This document shows, piece by piece, positions 44,485-53,411 of a DNA stretch of 64,000 nucleotides. Position numbers and translations under genes: made by a program. The stretch covers positions 5,950 through 69,949 of the forward strand of contig JAEWQX010000247.1 of the NCBI GenBank assembly GCA_023399035.1, read 5' to 3'. The notes below the pieces were generated by a model. That model was not told the origin of the DNA and searched no databases. It saw only the letters and a list, made by a program, of their open reading frames with translations. Positions within the stretch are counted from its first letter, which is position 1, and each line of letters opens with the position of its first letter. This stretch comes from Bacillota bacterium. Its GTDB lineage: Bacteria > Bacillota > Clostridia > Clostridiales > Clostridiaceae.

Positions 44485-46365
44485 ATGTTTGATTTTAAAG
44501 CACAATTAAAGATCCTGCCTGATAAGCCAGGAGTTTATTTGATGAAAAACAGTCTTGGTGAAATAATATATGTGGGTAAGGCAAAAGTTTTAAAAAATAG
44601 AGTAAGACAGTATTTTCAGAATTCAAAGAATCATTCTGAAAAAGTTAAGGCAATGGTAAAGAACATTGCAGAATTTGAATACATAGTTACTGATTCGGAA
44701 ATGGAGGCATTAATCCTTGAATGCAATCTTATAAAGAAGTATAGTCCCAAGTATAATATTTCACTGAAAGATGATAAGTTTTATCCATTTATAAAGATTA
44801 CGACAAATGAGGATTTTCCTAGAGTATTTATAACAAGAAATTTTGCAAAGGATGGTAATAAGTACTTCGGTCCATACCCTAATGCAGGAGCAGTACATGA
44901 AACTATAAAACTAATAAGAAAAATATTTCCTTTAAGAACATGTAAAAAACATATTGAAGAAGGTGGAGTCCATACAAGGCCATGTTTAAATTACCATATA
45001 AAGAAATGCAATGCACCTTGTGAAGGCCATATTTCAAAAGAAAAATACAGAAAAATGATAGATGAAATTATCGATGTTCTTAATGGAAAAGATAAGACTC
45101 TTATAAACAAGCTTAAGGATGAGATGCATGAAGCATCGATGAATCTTGAATTTGAAAAGGCAGCTTCAGTAAGGGATAAGATTTTAGCAATAGAGAATAT
45201 AGCTGAAAAGCAGAAGGTATTTAAGTCTCAGGATAATGATGAAGACTTCATAAATATATATAAGGATGAAAAAGACTGTGCTGTTCAGGTATTTTTTCTA
45301 AGGGATGGAAAAGTTATGGGAAGAGAAAACTTTATTCTTGAAAACAGTGCTTATGAAGACGATAGTGTCATAATATCTCAATTCATAATATCTTTTTATG
45401 GAGGAACACCTAAGGTACCTAAAAATGTGTATATTCCTGCAAGCAATGATGAGGATAGTGAGGCATTGGAAGAATTCCTTACTATTAAACGTGGTTCAAA
45501 GGTATCCGTAAAAGTCCCTATTAAAGGTGAAAAGAAGGAAATGATTGAACTGGTTAAGAGCAATGCAAAGGTAACTTTAGAGCAGTTCAAGGATAAGATT
45601 TTAAGAGATAAGAAAATGAACAGGGCATGCTTAGAAGAAATTCAGGCATTATTAGAGCTTGATTCAATGCCTATGAGAATAGAGGCCTATGATATTTCAA
45701 ATATTCAAGGTGTTGATTCTGTTGGTTCAATGATTGTTTTTGAAGATGGAAAAGCTAAGAACAGCGATTATAGAAGATTTCTTATAAAAACTGTTAAAAA
45801 TGCCAATGATTATGATAGTATGAGAGAAATACTAGAAAGAAGATTTAGCCATGGTTTAAAAGAAATACAGGAAATTCAGGAAAGGCAGCTTAAGTTTTCA
45901 AGTGGTAAATTTTCAAACTTTCCAGATTTAATAATGATGGATGGTGGTAAGGGGCAGGTTAATGTTGCTCTTGAAGTACTAGCAAAACTAGGAATAAATA
46001 TACCAGTATGTGGTCTTGTTAAAGACGATCATCATGCAACAAGAGGGATTATATATAATAATGAAGAGCTTATTATAAACAGGACTTCGAACTTAATGCA
46101 GATGATAAGGAGAATTCAGGATGAGGTACATAGATTTGCAATAACATATCATAGAAGCCTCAGAGATAAAAAGACTCTTCATTCAATACTTGATGATATA
46201 CCTAATATAGGACAAAAAAGGCGTATGGCTCTCTTAATGAAGTTTGGAAGTATTGATAATATAAAGAAAGCAACTAAGGAAGAACTCCTAGAAACAGAAT
46301 CCATTGATAATAAGGCTGCAGCAAGTATTTTGACATATTTTAAAAACCATGAACAAAATAATTAA
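44485..46365 (+). CDS. uvrC: UvrABC excinuclease subunit C
   Basis: 626 aa nuclease making both incisions in nucleotide excision repair. The GIY-YIG domain is N-terminal (KPGVYLMKN, IIYVGKAK), four cysteines CKKHIEE...CLNYHIKKCNAPC lie near residues 152-178, a UVR motif about 200-235, the RNase H-like endonuclease in the second half and a helix-hairpin-helix tail. Full length. GAAGGGG precedes the ATG. It is not linked to uvrBA; it opens the region leading to murB. Confidence 0.97.
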   Translation: MFDFKAQLKILPDKPGVYLMKNSLGEIIYVGKAKVLKNRVRQYFQNSKNHSEKVKAMVKNIAEFEYIVTDSEMEALILECNLIKKYSPKYNISLKDDKFYPFIKITTNEDFPRVFITRNFAKDGNKYFGPYPNAGAVHETIKLIRKIFPLRTCKKHIEEGGVHTRPCLNYHIKKCNAPCEGHISKEKYRKMIDEIIDVLNGKDKTLINKLKDEMHEASMNLEFEKAASVRDKILAIENIAEKQKVFKSQDNDEDFINIYKDEKDCAVQVFFLRDGKVMGRENFILENSAYEDDSVIISQFIISFYGGTPKVPKNVYIPASNDEDSEALEEFLTIKRGSKVSVKVPIKGEKKEMIELVKSNAKVTLEQFKDKILRDKKMNRACLEEIQALLELDSMPMRIEAYDISNIQGVDSVGSMIVFEDGKAKNSDYRRFLIKTVKNANDYDSMREILERRFSHGLKEIQEIQERQLKFSSGKFSNFPDLIMMDGGKGQVNVALEVLAKLGINIPVCGLVKDDHHATRGIIYNNEELIINRTSNLMQMIRRIQDEVHRFAITYHRSLRDKKTLHSILDDIPNIGQKRRMALLMKFGSIDNIKKATKEELLETESIDNKAAASILTYFKNHEQNN

Positions 46366-46714
46366 ACTATGCTATAATAATACGGAATAAATATTTACTT
46401 AAATTAAACTACATTGAATAAAAATTTACTTGTATTAGTTTAATATATAGATTATTCTATATGATGTAAATAAAGTGAACTGACTAGAATTGATTAAGTT
46501 AGTTAATACATATTAAATATAAGTATTATATATTGCAATTTTCAATTTGCATATAATATTATAAATCTTAAAAAGATTTTGCAATGAATTATTATTTGTT
46601 GATTATAAAATGTTAACTGTAATAAGTTCTGTTTTAATATGAAAGCATTAGCAATATACAAATTATATTCAGTATGAAAAATAGATTAATATTAGCGTTT
46701 GAGGAGTTTTTATC
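46366..46714. other. AT-rich gap between uvrC and murB
   Basis: About 350 bp without ORF or strong hairpin. ATTAAACT and AGTTTAAT near 46404 and 46435 can pair weakly. A promoter for murB is expected here but not clearly recognisable. Confidence 0.4.
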
Positions 46715-47629
46715 ATGAATCAGTATGGAAAATATAAAGACTTGTTTAGTAAAATATATGATGAGTCACAAATTCAATTAGATGCAAAAATGAGTGAACA
46801 TATATACTTTAAAGTTGGAGGACCAGTAGATATACTTTTAACTCCAAATGATGTAGAACAGTTAAAAGAAACTGTTATAATCTGCAAAGAAAATAACATA
46901 CCTTTCTATGTCATAGGAAATGGATCTAACCTTTTAGTTAAGGATGGAGGTATAAGAGGTGTTGTTATAAAAGTATGTGAACTCAATAAGATAGAGCATA
47001 TGGGCAATAAGATTAAAGCTGGAACTGGGGCTTTACTTAAGGATGTGTCAAAAGCAGCAACAGATGCATCATTAGCAGGATTCCAATTTGCATGTGGTAT
47101 TCCAGGAAGTGTAGGCGGAGCTGTATATATGAATGCAGGAGCTTATGATGGAGAAATATCATTTGTAATAGAAAGTGCTGAAGTTCTTGATGATAAACAG
47201 GAAATCAGAGTTCTATCTAAGGAAGAATTAAACTTAGGATATAGACAGTCTGTAGTAATGCAGAAGGGCTATATAGTTTTAAGTGCCACATTTGATCTGA
47301 CTCCTGGTGATCATGATAAAATTCAATCAAGAGTTAATGAATTGACAACAAGAAGAGAAGACAGACAGCCGTTAGAATACCCTTCAGCTGGAAGCACATT
47401 TAAGAGACCAGAAGGGTACTTTGCTGGAAAGTTAATTGAAGATGCAGGATTGAAGGGGTATACAGTTGGCGGTGCATGTGTATCAGAAAAGCATGCAGGA
47501 TTTGTAATAAATAAATCTAATGGAACTGCAAAAGATGTTTTAGCTGTAATTCATCATGTTCAGGAAGAAGTTAAGAGACAGTTTGGAGTAGAACTTCATC
47601 CTGAGGTAAGAATTTTAGGTGAAGATTAA
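46715..47629 (+). CDS. murB: UDP-N-acetylenolpyruvoylglucosamine reductase
   Basis: 304 aa FAD enzyme of peptidoglycan precursor synthesis, reducing the enolpyruvyl group to make UDP-MurNAc. VIGNGSNLLVKDGGIRG is the FAD-binding signature, GIPGSVGGAVYMNAGAYDGE follows, and the catalytic Ser lies in YPSAGSTFKRPEG; type IIa MurB layout. Full length. GAGGAG precedes the ATG. Confidence 0.96.
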   Translation: MNQYGKYKDLFSKIYDESQIQLDAKMSEHIYFKVGGPVDILLTPNDVEQLKETVIICKENNIPFYVIGNGSNLLVKDGGIRGVVIKVCELNKIEHMGNKIKAGTGALLKDVSKAATDASLAGFQFACGIPGSVGGAVYMNAGAYDGEISFVIESAEVLDDKQEIRVLSKEELNLGYRQSVVMQKGYIVLSATFDLTPGDHDKIQSRVNELTTRREDRQPLEYPSAGSTFKRPEGYFAGKLIEDAGLKGYTVGGACVSEKHAGFVINKSNGTAKDVLAVIHHVQEEVKRQFGVELHPEVRILGED

Positions 47630-47637
47630 TATTTAAT

Positions 47638-47684
47638 GAAATGGAACTCGATAGTTTAAAAGCTTGAGGGTTCCATTTATGTTT
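47638..47684 (+). terminator. Terminator after murB
   Basis: AAATGGAAC(TC) pairs with (GG)GTTCCATTT around a 16-nt loop, followed by ATGTTTATTT. Confidence 0.6.
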
Positions 47685-47695
47685 ATTTATAAAAA

Positions 47696-47822
47696 GTAAG
47701 AAGTAAGAGTGAAAAATGAAGGAAAAAACAGCAAAGCTGTTTTGATAATTATAATTAAAGAAAATAAGAAAACATAGGGTTTTCATCCTAAACTATTACC
47801 TATTAATTCTTAACTATTACTT
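47696..47822. repeat. Palindromic intergenic repeat copy with internal hairpin
   Basis: GTAAGAAGTAAG (47696-47707) and TATTAATTCTTAACT (47801-47815) are shared with the repeat before uvrA (the first one inverted). An internal stem ACAGC-AAA-GCTGT lies at 47738-47750. Confidence 0.6.
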
Positions 47823-47886
47823 GAATAAGATTCAAGTAAAATTCTTTGTGATAGTATGATAATTTTATCATTTAGCTATGATATTA

Positions 47887-47895
47887 TGTTATAAT
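47887..47895 (+). promoter_or_regulatory. Extended -10 promoter of rapZ
   Basis: TGTTATAAT, an extended -10, about 45 bp before the rapZ ATG; same sequence as before ftsE. Confidence 0.5.
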
Positions 47896-47940
47896 TTTAA
47901 TATTGAAAAAGTATCTTTAGCAAAAGGGGAGTGTGTAATA

Positions 47941-48825
47941 ATGAGATTTGTTATAGTTACAGGATTATCGGGAGCAGGAAAGACACAAGCCACAAGAGCA
48001 TTAGAAGATTTAGGATATTTCTGTGTAGATAATTTACCACCTAAATTAATTCCTAAATTTGCAGAAGCATGTATGCAGAGTGGTGGAAATATAGAAAAAG
48101 TAGCTTTAGTTATAGATATTCGTGGAGGAGTATTCTTTGATGACTTCTTTGAATCAATAAAATACCTCAAGGATAATGAATTTGACTATGAAATATTATT
48201 CCTTGAAGCAACAGATGAAGTCTTAATAAAAAGATTTAAAGAAACAAGAAGAAGCCATCCATTATCACCTGATGGAAGAGTTCTTACAGGTATAACACTT
48301 GAAAGAGAAAAGCTTCGTGAAATTAAAAATGCAGCTAATATGATAATTGATACGTCAAAATATGAAATTAGACATTTAAGGGAAAAGATTAATGAATCCT
48401 ATGGAGATAATACTTATCCTGAAAAGAAGCTTACTGTAACAGTTTTAAGTTTTGGATTTAAATATGGTATTCCAGTTGATTCAGATCTTGTCTTTGATGT
48501 AAGATTCATACCTAATCCTTTTTATATACCTGAATTAAAGCAGTATTCAGGCAATGATGAGCCAGTTAAAAATTATGTTTTAAAGCAGACAGAAACACAG
48601 ACATTTTTAGAAAAGTTAATGGATATGCTTAAATACTTAATTCCTAATTACATAAAGGAAGGAAAGAGACAGCTCATAATTTCTATAGGATGCACAGGAG
48701 GAAGACATCGTTCTGTTGCAATTGCAAATGAATTATATGAAAGATTGAATTCGGAAAATTATAATTCTAAAATAGAGCATAGAGATGTAACAGAAGACCT
48801 TCATAAAGGGGAAAAGAAACTATGA
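47941..48825 (+). CDS. rapZ: RNase adapter/nucleotide-binding protein RapZ (YvcJ)
   Basis: 294 aa P-loop protein: Walker A GLSGAGKT (residues about 8-15), [13 protein letters not shown] and a C-terminal [12 protein letters not shown] motif. In Gram-negatives it senses GlcN6P and steers RNase E; in Bacillus YvcJ binds and hydrolyses nucleotides and affects competence. The ATG at 47941 follows AGGGGAG; an earlier in-frame ATG lacks a site. The stop overlaps yvcK by 4 bp. Confidence 0.95.
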   Translation: MRFVIVTGLSGAGKTQATRALEDLGYFCVDNLPPKLIPKFAEACMQSGGNIEKVALVIDIRGGVFFDDFFESIKYLKDNEFDYEILFLEATDEVLIKRFKETRRSHPLSPDGRVLTGITLEREKLREIKNAANMIIDTSKYEIRHLREKINESYGDNTYPEKKLTVTVLSFGFKYGIPVDSDLVFDVRFIPNPFYIPELKQYSGNDEPVKNYVLKQTETQTFLEKLMDMLKYLIPNYIKEGKRQLIISIGCTGGRHRSVAIANELYERLNSENYNSKIEHRDVTEDLHKGEKKL

Positions 48826-50177
48826 GGATAAGGGATTGGCTTAAACCAGGTATTAAAGTTAAGCGTTGGTTAGCTTTCGGCGTATTTGGGGTATTATTAA
48901 TAGCGTTTGGATTTACTGAATTAGTAACACACAGGTTATATGATTTTTACTATAAGGTATTTTATATATTCTTAAATATTACTGGATTATTTGTATTGTA
49001 TGTTTCAGTAACAGAAACTATGAAATCTATTATTGCACTTGTAAATAGAGGTTATTTAAAGGTTTCATTAGACAGTGAAAAGATAGAAAGTCTTATTTAT
49101 GAAAAGAGATTACTAGTTAAGGGACCTAAGATAGTTGTTATTGGTGGAGGAACAGGTCTTTCTACAATGCTTAGAGGTCTTAAATACTATACATCAAACA
49201 TTACAGCTATAGTTACCGTTGGTGATGATGGAGGCGGTTCTGGGGATCTAAGAGAGGATCTAGGGATGCTTCCTCCAGGAGATATAAGAAACTGTATTCT
49301 TGCACTTGCAGATACAGAACCATTGATGGAAGATCTGCTTCAGTACAGATTTAAGGATGGAAGACTTAAGAATCAGAGCTTCGGTAATCTGTTTTTAGCA
49401 GCAATGGCTGGAATTTCAGATAATTTTGAAGAAGCTGTACAGAAAATGAGTTCAGTATTAGCTGTAACAGGTAAGGTTATACCTGTTACACTTGATAACA
49501 TGCAGCTTGTAGCAAGGCTTCAAAATGGAAATATAGTTGAAGGTGAGTCGCAGATTCCAGAAGAGGCTTTAAAGCAGAATTCAAGAATAGATGAACTTAT
49601 GATAAGGCCTGAAAATGCAAAGGCACTTAAGGAAGCATTGACTGCAATAAAAGAAGCTGATGCAATTGTAATGGGACCTGGAAGCCTTTATACAAGCATA
49701 ACATCGAATCTGCTTGTAAAGGATATATCAAGGGCAGTAAGAAAAAGCAATGGAATTAAGATATATATTTCTAATATAATGACACAGCCAGGAGAAACTA
49801 CAGGCTTTAAGGTATCTGACCACTTAAAGGTATTACGTAAATATGGTGGAAAAGATATTGTAGACTATGTAATTGTAAATACAGGTGAAATTACAGATGA
49901 ATTAAAGGAAAAATATAATCAGGAAGGTGCTGAACTTGTTAAACTTGATGAAGAAGATATCAAGAGCATGGGAATAAAAATAGTAGGCGAAAATCTGGTT
50001 AAAATAAATAATGGAACAGTTAAGCATGATTCTGATAAGCTTGCAGAGGTTTTAGCTGACACAATTATGGAAAAGAAACTTCTATATGATAAGAAGAAGA
50101 TCATTGAATATATGTATTTATCTCAAAGAATAAAAGCTAGAGATAGAGAAGAAAAAGGGAAACAAGGCGAAATTTAA
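48822..50177 (+). CDS. yvcK: YvcK/CofD-like gluconeogenesis factor
   Basis: 451 aa. Two N-terminal membrane helices (about 20-70) precede the CofD-like UDP-sugar-binding domain with [18 protein letters not shown] and [22 protein letters not shown]. YvcK binds UDP-GlcNAc and helps set cell-wall precursor flux, needed on gluconeogenic carbon sources. Bacillus YvcK lacks such an N-terminal membrane part; in clostridia it is frequent. ATGA-coupled to rapZ. Confidence 0.94.
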   Translation: MRIRDWLKPGIKVKRWLAFGVFGVLLIAFGFTELVTHRLYDFYYKVFYIFLNITGLFVLYVSVTETMKSIIALVNRGYLKVSLDSEKIESLIYEKRLLVKGPKIVVIGGGTGLSTMLRGLKYYTSNITAIVTVGDDGGGSGDLREDLGMLPPGDIRNCILALADTEPLMEDLLQYRFKDGRLKNQSFGNLFLAAMAGISDNFEEAVQKMSSVLAVTGKVIPVTLDNMQLVARLQNGNIVEGESQIPEEALKQNSRIDELMIRPENAKALKEALTAIKEADAIVMGPGSLYTSITSNLLVKDISRAVRKSNGIKIYISNIMTQPGETTGFKVSDHLKVLRKYGGKDIVDYVIVNTGEITDELKEKYNQEGAELVKLDEEDIKSMGIKIVGENLVKINNGTVKHDSDKLAEVLADTIMEKKLLYDKKKIIEYMYLSQRIKARDREEKGKQGEI

Positions 50178-50199
50178 TTAGGATAAGGAAGGAAAAAAC

Positions 50200-51144
50200 A
50201 TGTCATTTTCATCAAAAGTTAAAGGAGAAATATGCAGATATGTTGATATTTCAAAAGGTGAAGCACTTTCAGAAATATCAGCAATAATGAAAGTTAGTGG
50301 TACATTAGCTTTTAGTGGAAGTGGATTGAGCTTTAAGATGACTACGGAGAATCCAGCCAGTGCGAGGCTTATATTTACCCTGTTAAAGGATCACTTTGAT
50401 ATACATTCAAAATTGATGGTTAAAAAAAGCAATTCACTTAAGAAGAATAATATCTATATGGTAGTTATTACAGAAGAAATGGGAGTACGCGGGCTGCTTA
50501 GTGAAACTGGGATTTTAAAAGAAGTAGATGGAATAATGAGTCTTGATTATAGGATAGAACCTCATATTTTTGAAGATGACAGTTTAAAGAGAGCTTATGT
50601 AAGAGGTGCATTCATAGGTGGTGGAAGTATAAGCAATCCAGAAAAGACTTATCATCTTGAATTCGTAACTCATAGTGAAGAATATGCCAGGGATTTATGC
50701 AATCTTGTAAATTCATTTAAACTTAATTCAAAGGTTATTCAGAGAAAGAACAGCTTTATTGTATATATCAAGGAGGGCGAACAGATAGTTGATCTTCTTA
50801 ATATAATAGGTGCTCATTCATCACTATTGGAAGTTGAAAATATAAGAATAATGAAAGAAATGAGAAATAACGTCAATAGACTTGTAAACTGTGAAACTGC
50901 AAATCTTTCGAAGACTGTAAATGCTGCAGTAAGACAGGTTGAAAGCATTAAGCTTATACAGTCACAGATAGGACTTCAGAGACTTCCTGAAAATCTAAGG
51001 GAAGTAGCAGAACTGAGGCTGAACTATCCAGATGAATCACTAAAAGAGCTGGGAGAAATGCTTGATCCACCAGTGGGGAAATCAGGTATAAACCATAGAC
51101 TTAGAAAAATAGAAAAAATAGCAGAAGAGCTTAGAACAAGTTAA
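50200..51144 (+). CDS. whiA: WhiA sporulation/division regulator
   Basis: 314 aa with the LAGLIDADG-like N-terminal domain (RAYVRGAFIGGGSISNPEKTYHLEF, about residues 128-152) and a C-terminal helix-turn-helix domain (LRLNYPDESLKELGEMLDPPVGKSGINHRLRKI). In Firmicutes WhiA is tied to chromosome segregation and division; the third gene of the conserved rapZ-yvcK-whiA block. GGAAGG precedes the ATG. Confidence 0.96.
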   Translation: MSFSSKVKGEICRYVDISKGEALSEISAIMKVSGTLAFSGSGLSFKMTTENPASARLIFTLLKDHFDIHSKLMVKKSNSLKKNNIYMVVITEEMGVRGLLSETGILKEVDGIMSLDYRIEPHIFEDDSLKRAYVRGAFIGGGSISNPEKTYHLEFVTHSEEYARDLCNLVNSFKLNSKVIQRKNSFIVYIKEGEQIVDLLNIIGAHSSLLEVENIRIMKEMRNNVNRLVNCETANLSKTVNAAVRQVESIKLIQSQIGLQRLPENLREVAELRLNYPDESLKELGEMLDPPVGKSGINHRLRKIEKIAEELRTS

Positions 51145-51161
51145 TATAGTTTAAAGTTAAA

Positions 51162-51172
51162 AATTGATAGTT
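51162..51172. repeat. Inverted copy of the AACTATCAATT word
   Basis: AATTGATAGTT at the end of the whiA-Dabb gap, the inverse of the 11-mer at 19786 and 44440. Confidence 0.4.
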
Positions 51173-51189
51173 GATTAAAGGAGGATTTT

Positions 51190-51477
51190 ATGTTTACACA
51201 TATAGTATTATTTAAGGTTAAGGAACCAACAACAGAAAATTTAGAGTTTTTAAAGAAAACATTCTTATCAATGAATGGAAATATTGATGAATTAAAAGAA
51301 CTTGAAGTTGGTGTTGATGTTATAAGAAGTGATAGAAGCTATGATATAGGCATAATAACAAGGTTTGACTCTAAAGAGGATTACTTATCTTATGACGTTA
51401 ATGAATTCCATGTAGAGAAGGTTAAGAAGGTTATAGGGCCATATGTGGAATGCAGCAAGACATTAGACTTTGAATAA
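51190..51477 (+). CDS. Dabb-domain (stress-responsive A/B barrel) protein
   Basis: 95 aa ferredoxin-like dimeric barrel: MFTHIVLFKVKEPT start and NEFHVEKVKKVIGPYVE end are typical of Dabb proteins. Activity unknown; family members bind small molecules or act in stress. AAAGGAGG precedes the ATG. It closes the whiA group before a terminator. Confidence 0.9.
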   Translation: MFTHIVLFKVKEPTTENLEFLKKTFLSMNGNIDELKELEVGVDVIRSDRSYDIGIITRFDSKEDYLSYDVNEFHVEKVKKVIGPYVECSKTLDFE

Positions 51478-51506
51478 ATTTAAAGTTTGAATATATTTTT
51501 AACGAG

Positions 51507-51549
51507 AACCAGAATTAAGTATTGGATGATATTTTATTCTGGTTTTTAT
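51507..51549 (+). terminator. Terminator after the Dabb gene
   Basis: AACCAGAAT (51507-51515) pairs with ATTCTGGTT (51536-51544) and runs into TTTATT. Confidence 0.7.
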
Positions 51550-51689
51550 TTATTCTGTTTTGTTTTAGAAGATTAAAAAGTAGGGTATAATTAAGGAGCA
51601 TATATAGCACAATTATAATTTTAATTGTGTATTATAAAGTTTATTTGTATAAATTTAACATAAATAATTATTATGGAAGGAGGAGCATA

Positions 51690-53411
51690 ATGGAGGATAA
51701 AAAAAGGTTTGTACATCTTCATCTTCATACTGAATATAGTCTTTTAGATGGCTCAGGAAAAATTAAAAAGTTGATGAAGCAGGCTAAAGAGCTTGGAATG
51801 GACAGTATAGCAATAACAGACCATGGTGTTATGTACGGACTTGTAGATTTCTTTAAAGCAGCAGAAGAGTATGGTATAAAGGCTATACTTGGATGTGAAG
51901 TATACGTTGCAGCAAAATCGATGCATATAAAGCAGCCAGACAAGGAAAATTCAACACATCATCTTGTATTGCTTGTAAAGAATGAAACTGGATACAAGAA
52001 TCTGATGAAGATTGTATCCATGGCATCTATTGAAGGATTTTATTATAAGCCGAGAGTTGACCATGATTACTTGAGAGACCACAGTGATGGTATTATTGCT
52101 TTAAGTGCATGTTTAGGGGGTGAAGTTCAATCTGATTTGCTTAAAGATAATTATGAAAAAGCTAAAGAAGCAGCTCTTTTATATAAAGATATTTTTAAGG
52201 ATGGATTTTACTTAGAGATTCAGAATCATGGCATGGAAGAGCAGAAGAAAGTAAATGAATTAAACATAAAGCTTTCAGAGGAAACAGGAATTCCTCTTGT
52301 TGCAACTAATGATGTTCACTACATAAAGAGAGAGGATTCAAAATCACATGATATTTTAATGTGTATTCAGACTGCAAAGACTGTAGATGATCCAAACAGA
52401 AGGAGATATCCATCTGATCAATTCTACTTAAAGTCACCAGAGGAAATGTGGGATATGTTTTCTTATGTTCCAGAAGCATTAGAAAACACAGTTAAGATAG
52501 CAGATGAATGTAATTACAGATATAAGTTCCACGAGTCAAAGCTACCTAGATTTCCACTTCCTGAGGGAAAAGATGACCCTTATGAGTATTTAAAAGAAAC
52601 TTGCTATATGGGTCTTATAGATAGATATGATGTTTTTGAGGAGTTAAGGGGGAAGAGCCTTGACTACAATGAAGTGAATAAAATTGTGGAAAACTCATCA
52701 GATGCAAAAGAATTTGTGGATAGACTTGAGTATGAACTTGGAGTAATTAAGCAGATGGGATATGTTGATTACTTCCTCATTGTATGGGACTTCATAAAGT
52801 TCTCTTATGATAATGGAATACCAACTGGGCCAGGAAGAGGTTCAGCTGCAGGATCAATTGTAGCTTATACTTTAGGAATTACAAAGATAGATCCCATAAA
52901 ATATAGTCTAATTTTTGAAAGGTTTCTTAATCCTGAAAGAGTAAGTATGCCCGATGTAGATTCGGACTTCTGCTACGAAAGACGTCAGGAGGTAATTGAT
53001 TATGTTGTCCGTAAATACGGCAAAGATTGTGTATCGCAGATAATTACCTTTGGAACAATGGCAGCCAGATTATGTATAAGAGATGTTGGAAGAGCCATGA
53101 ATTATAGCTATTCTGAAGTAGATAAGATAGCAAAAATGATTCCTACAATGCTTGGAATAACAATTGAAAAAGCATTAGATCTTAATCCAGAGCTAAAAAT
53201 GGCTTATGATAGTGATGAGAGGGTAAAGAATCTTATTGATGTTTCAATGGATTTAGAAGGTCTTCCAAGACATTCATCTACTCATGCTGCAGGTGTTGTT
53301 ATTGCATCAAAGCCTTTAGTTGAGTATGTGCCACTTCAAAAGAATGATGAAAGTATTGTAACTCAATTTGGTATGACTACATTAGAGGAACTTGGGCTTC
53401 TTAAGATGGAT
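51690..53411 (+). CDS. dnaE: DNA polymerase III alpha subunit, exon 1 (residues 1-574)
   Basis: First part of the replicative polymerase DnaE, cut by a group II intron. Codons 1-574 include the PHP domain (FVHLHLHTEYSLLDG at residue 7 onward) and the first part of the catalytic palm: PDVDSDF at 421-427 gives catalytic Asp422 and Asp424. The last exon codon, Asp574 in LLKMD, corresponds by motif and spacing (150 residues after Asp424; 152 in E. coli D403-D555) to the third catalytic aspartate. ATG at 51690 follows GGAGGAG. Without splicing, translation stops six codons into the intron and gives a truncated 580-aa product with no fingers or clamp-binding part. Confidence 0.95.
53398..53411 (+). 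other. Intron-binding sites IBS2 and IBS1 in dnaE
   Basis: TTCTTA (53398-53403, IBS2) and ATGGAT (53406-53411, IBS1) end exon 1. They can pair with intron sequences TAAGAA (53717-53722) and GTCCAT (53765-53770, one G-U pair). Positions and spacing are those expected of group II target sites. Confidence 0.7.

Noticed and set aside
51627..51689. N-terminal extension of DnaE from an upstream ATG
   Set aside because: The extension lacks a ribosome site and is unlike any DnaE; the start at 51690 follows GGAGGAG.
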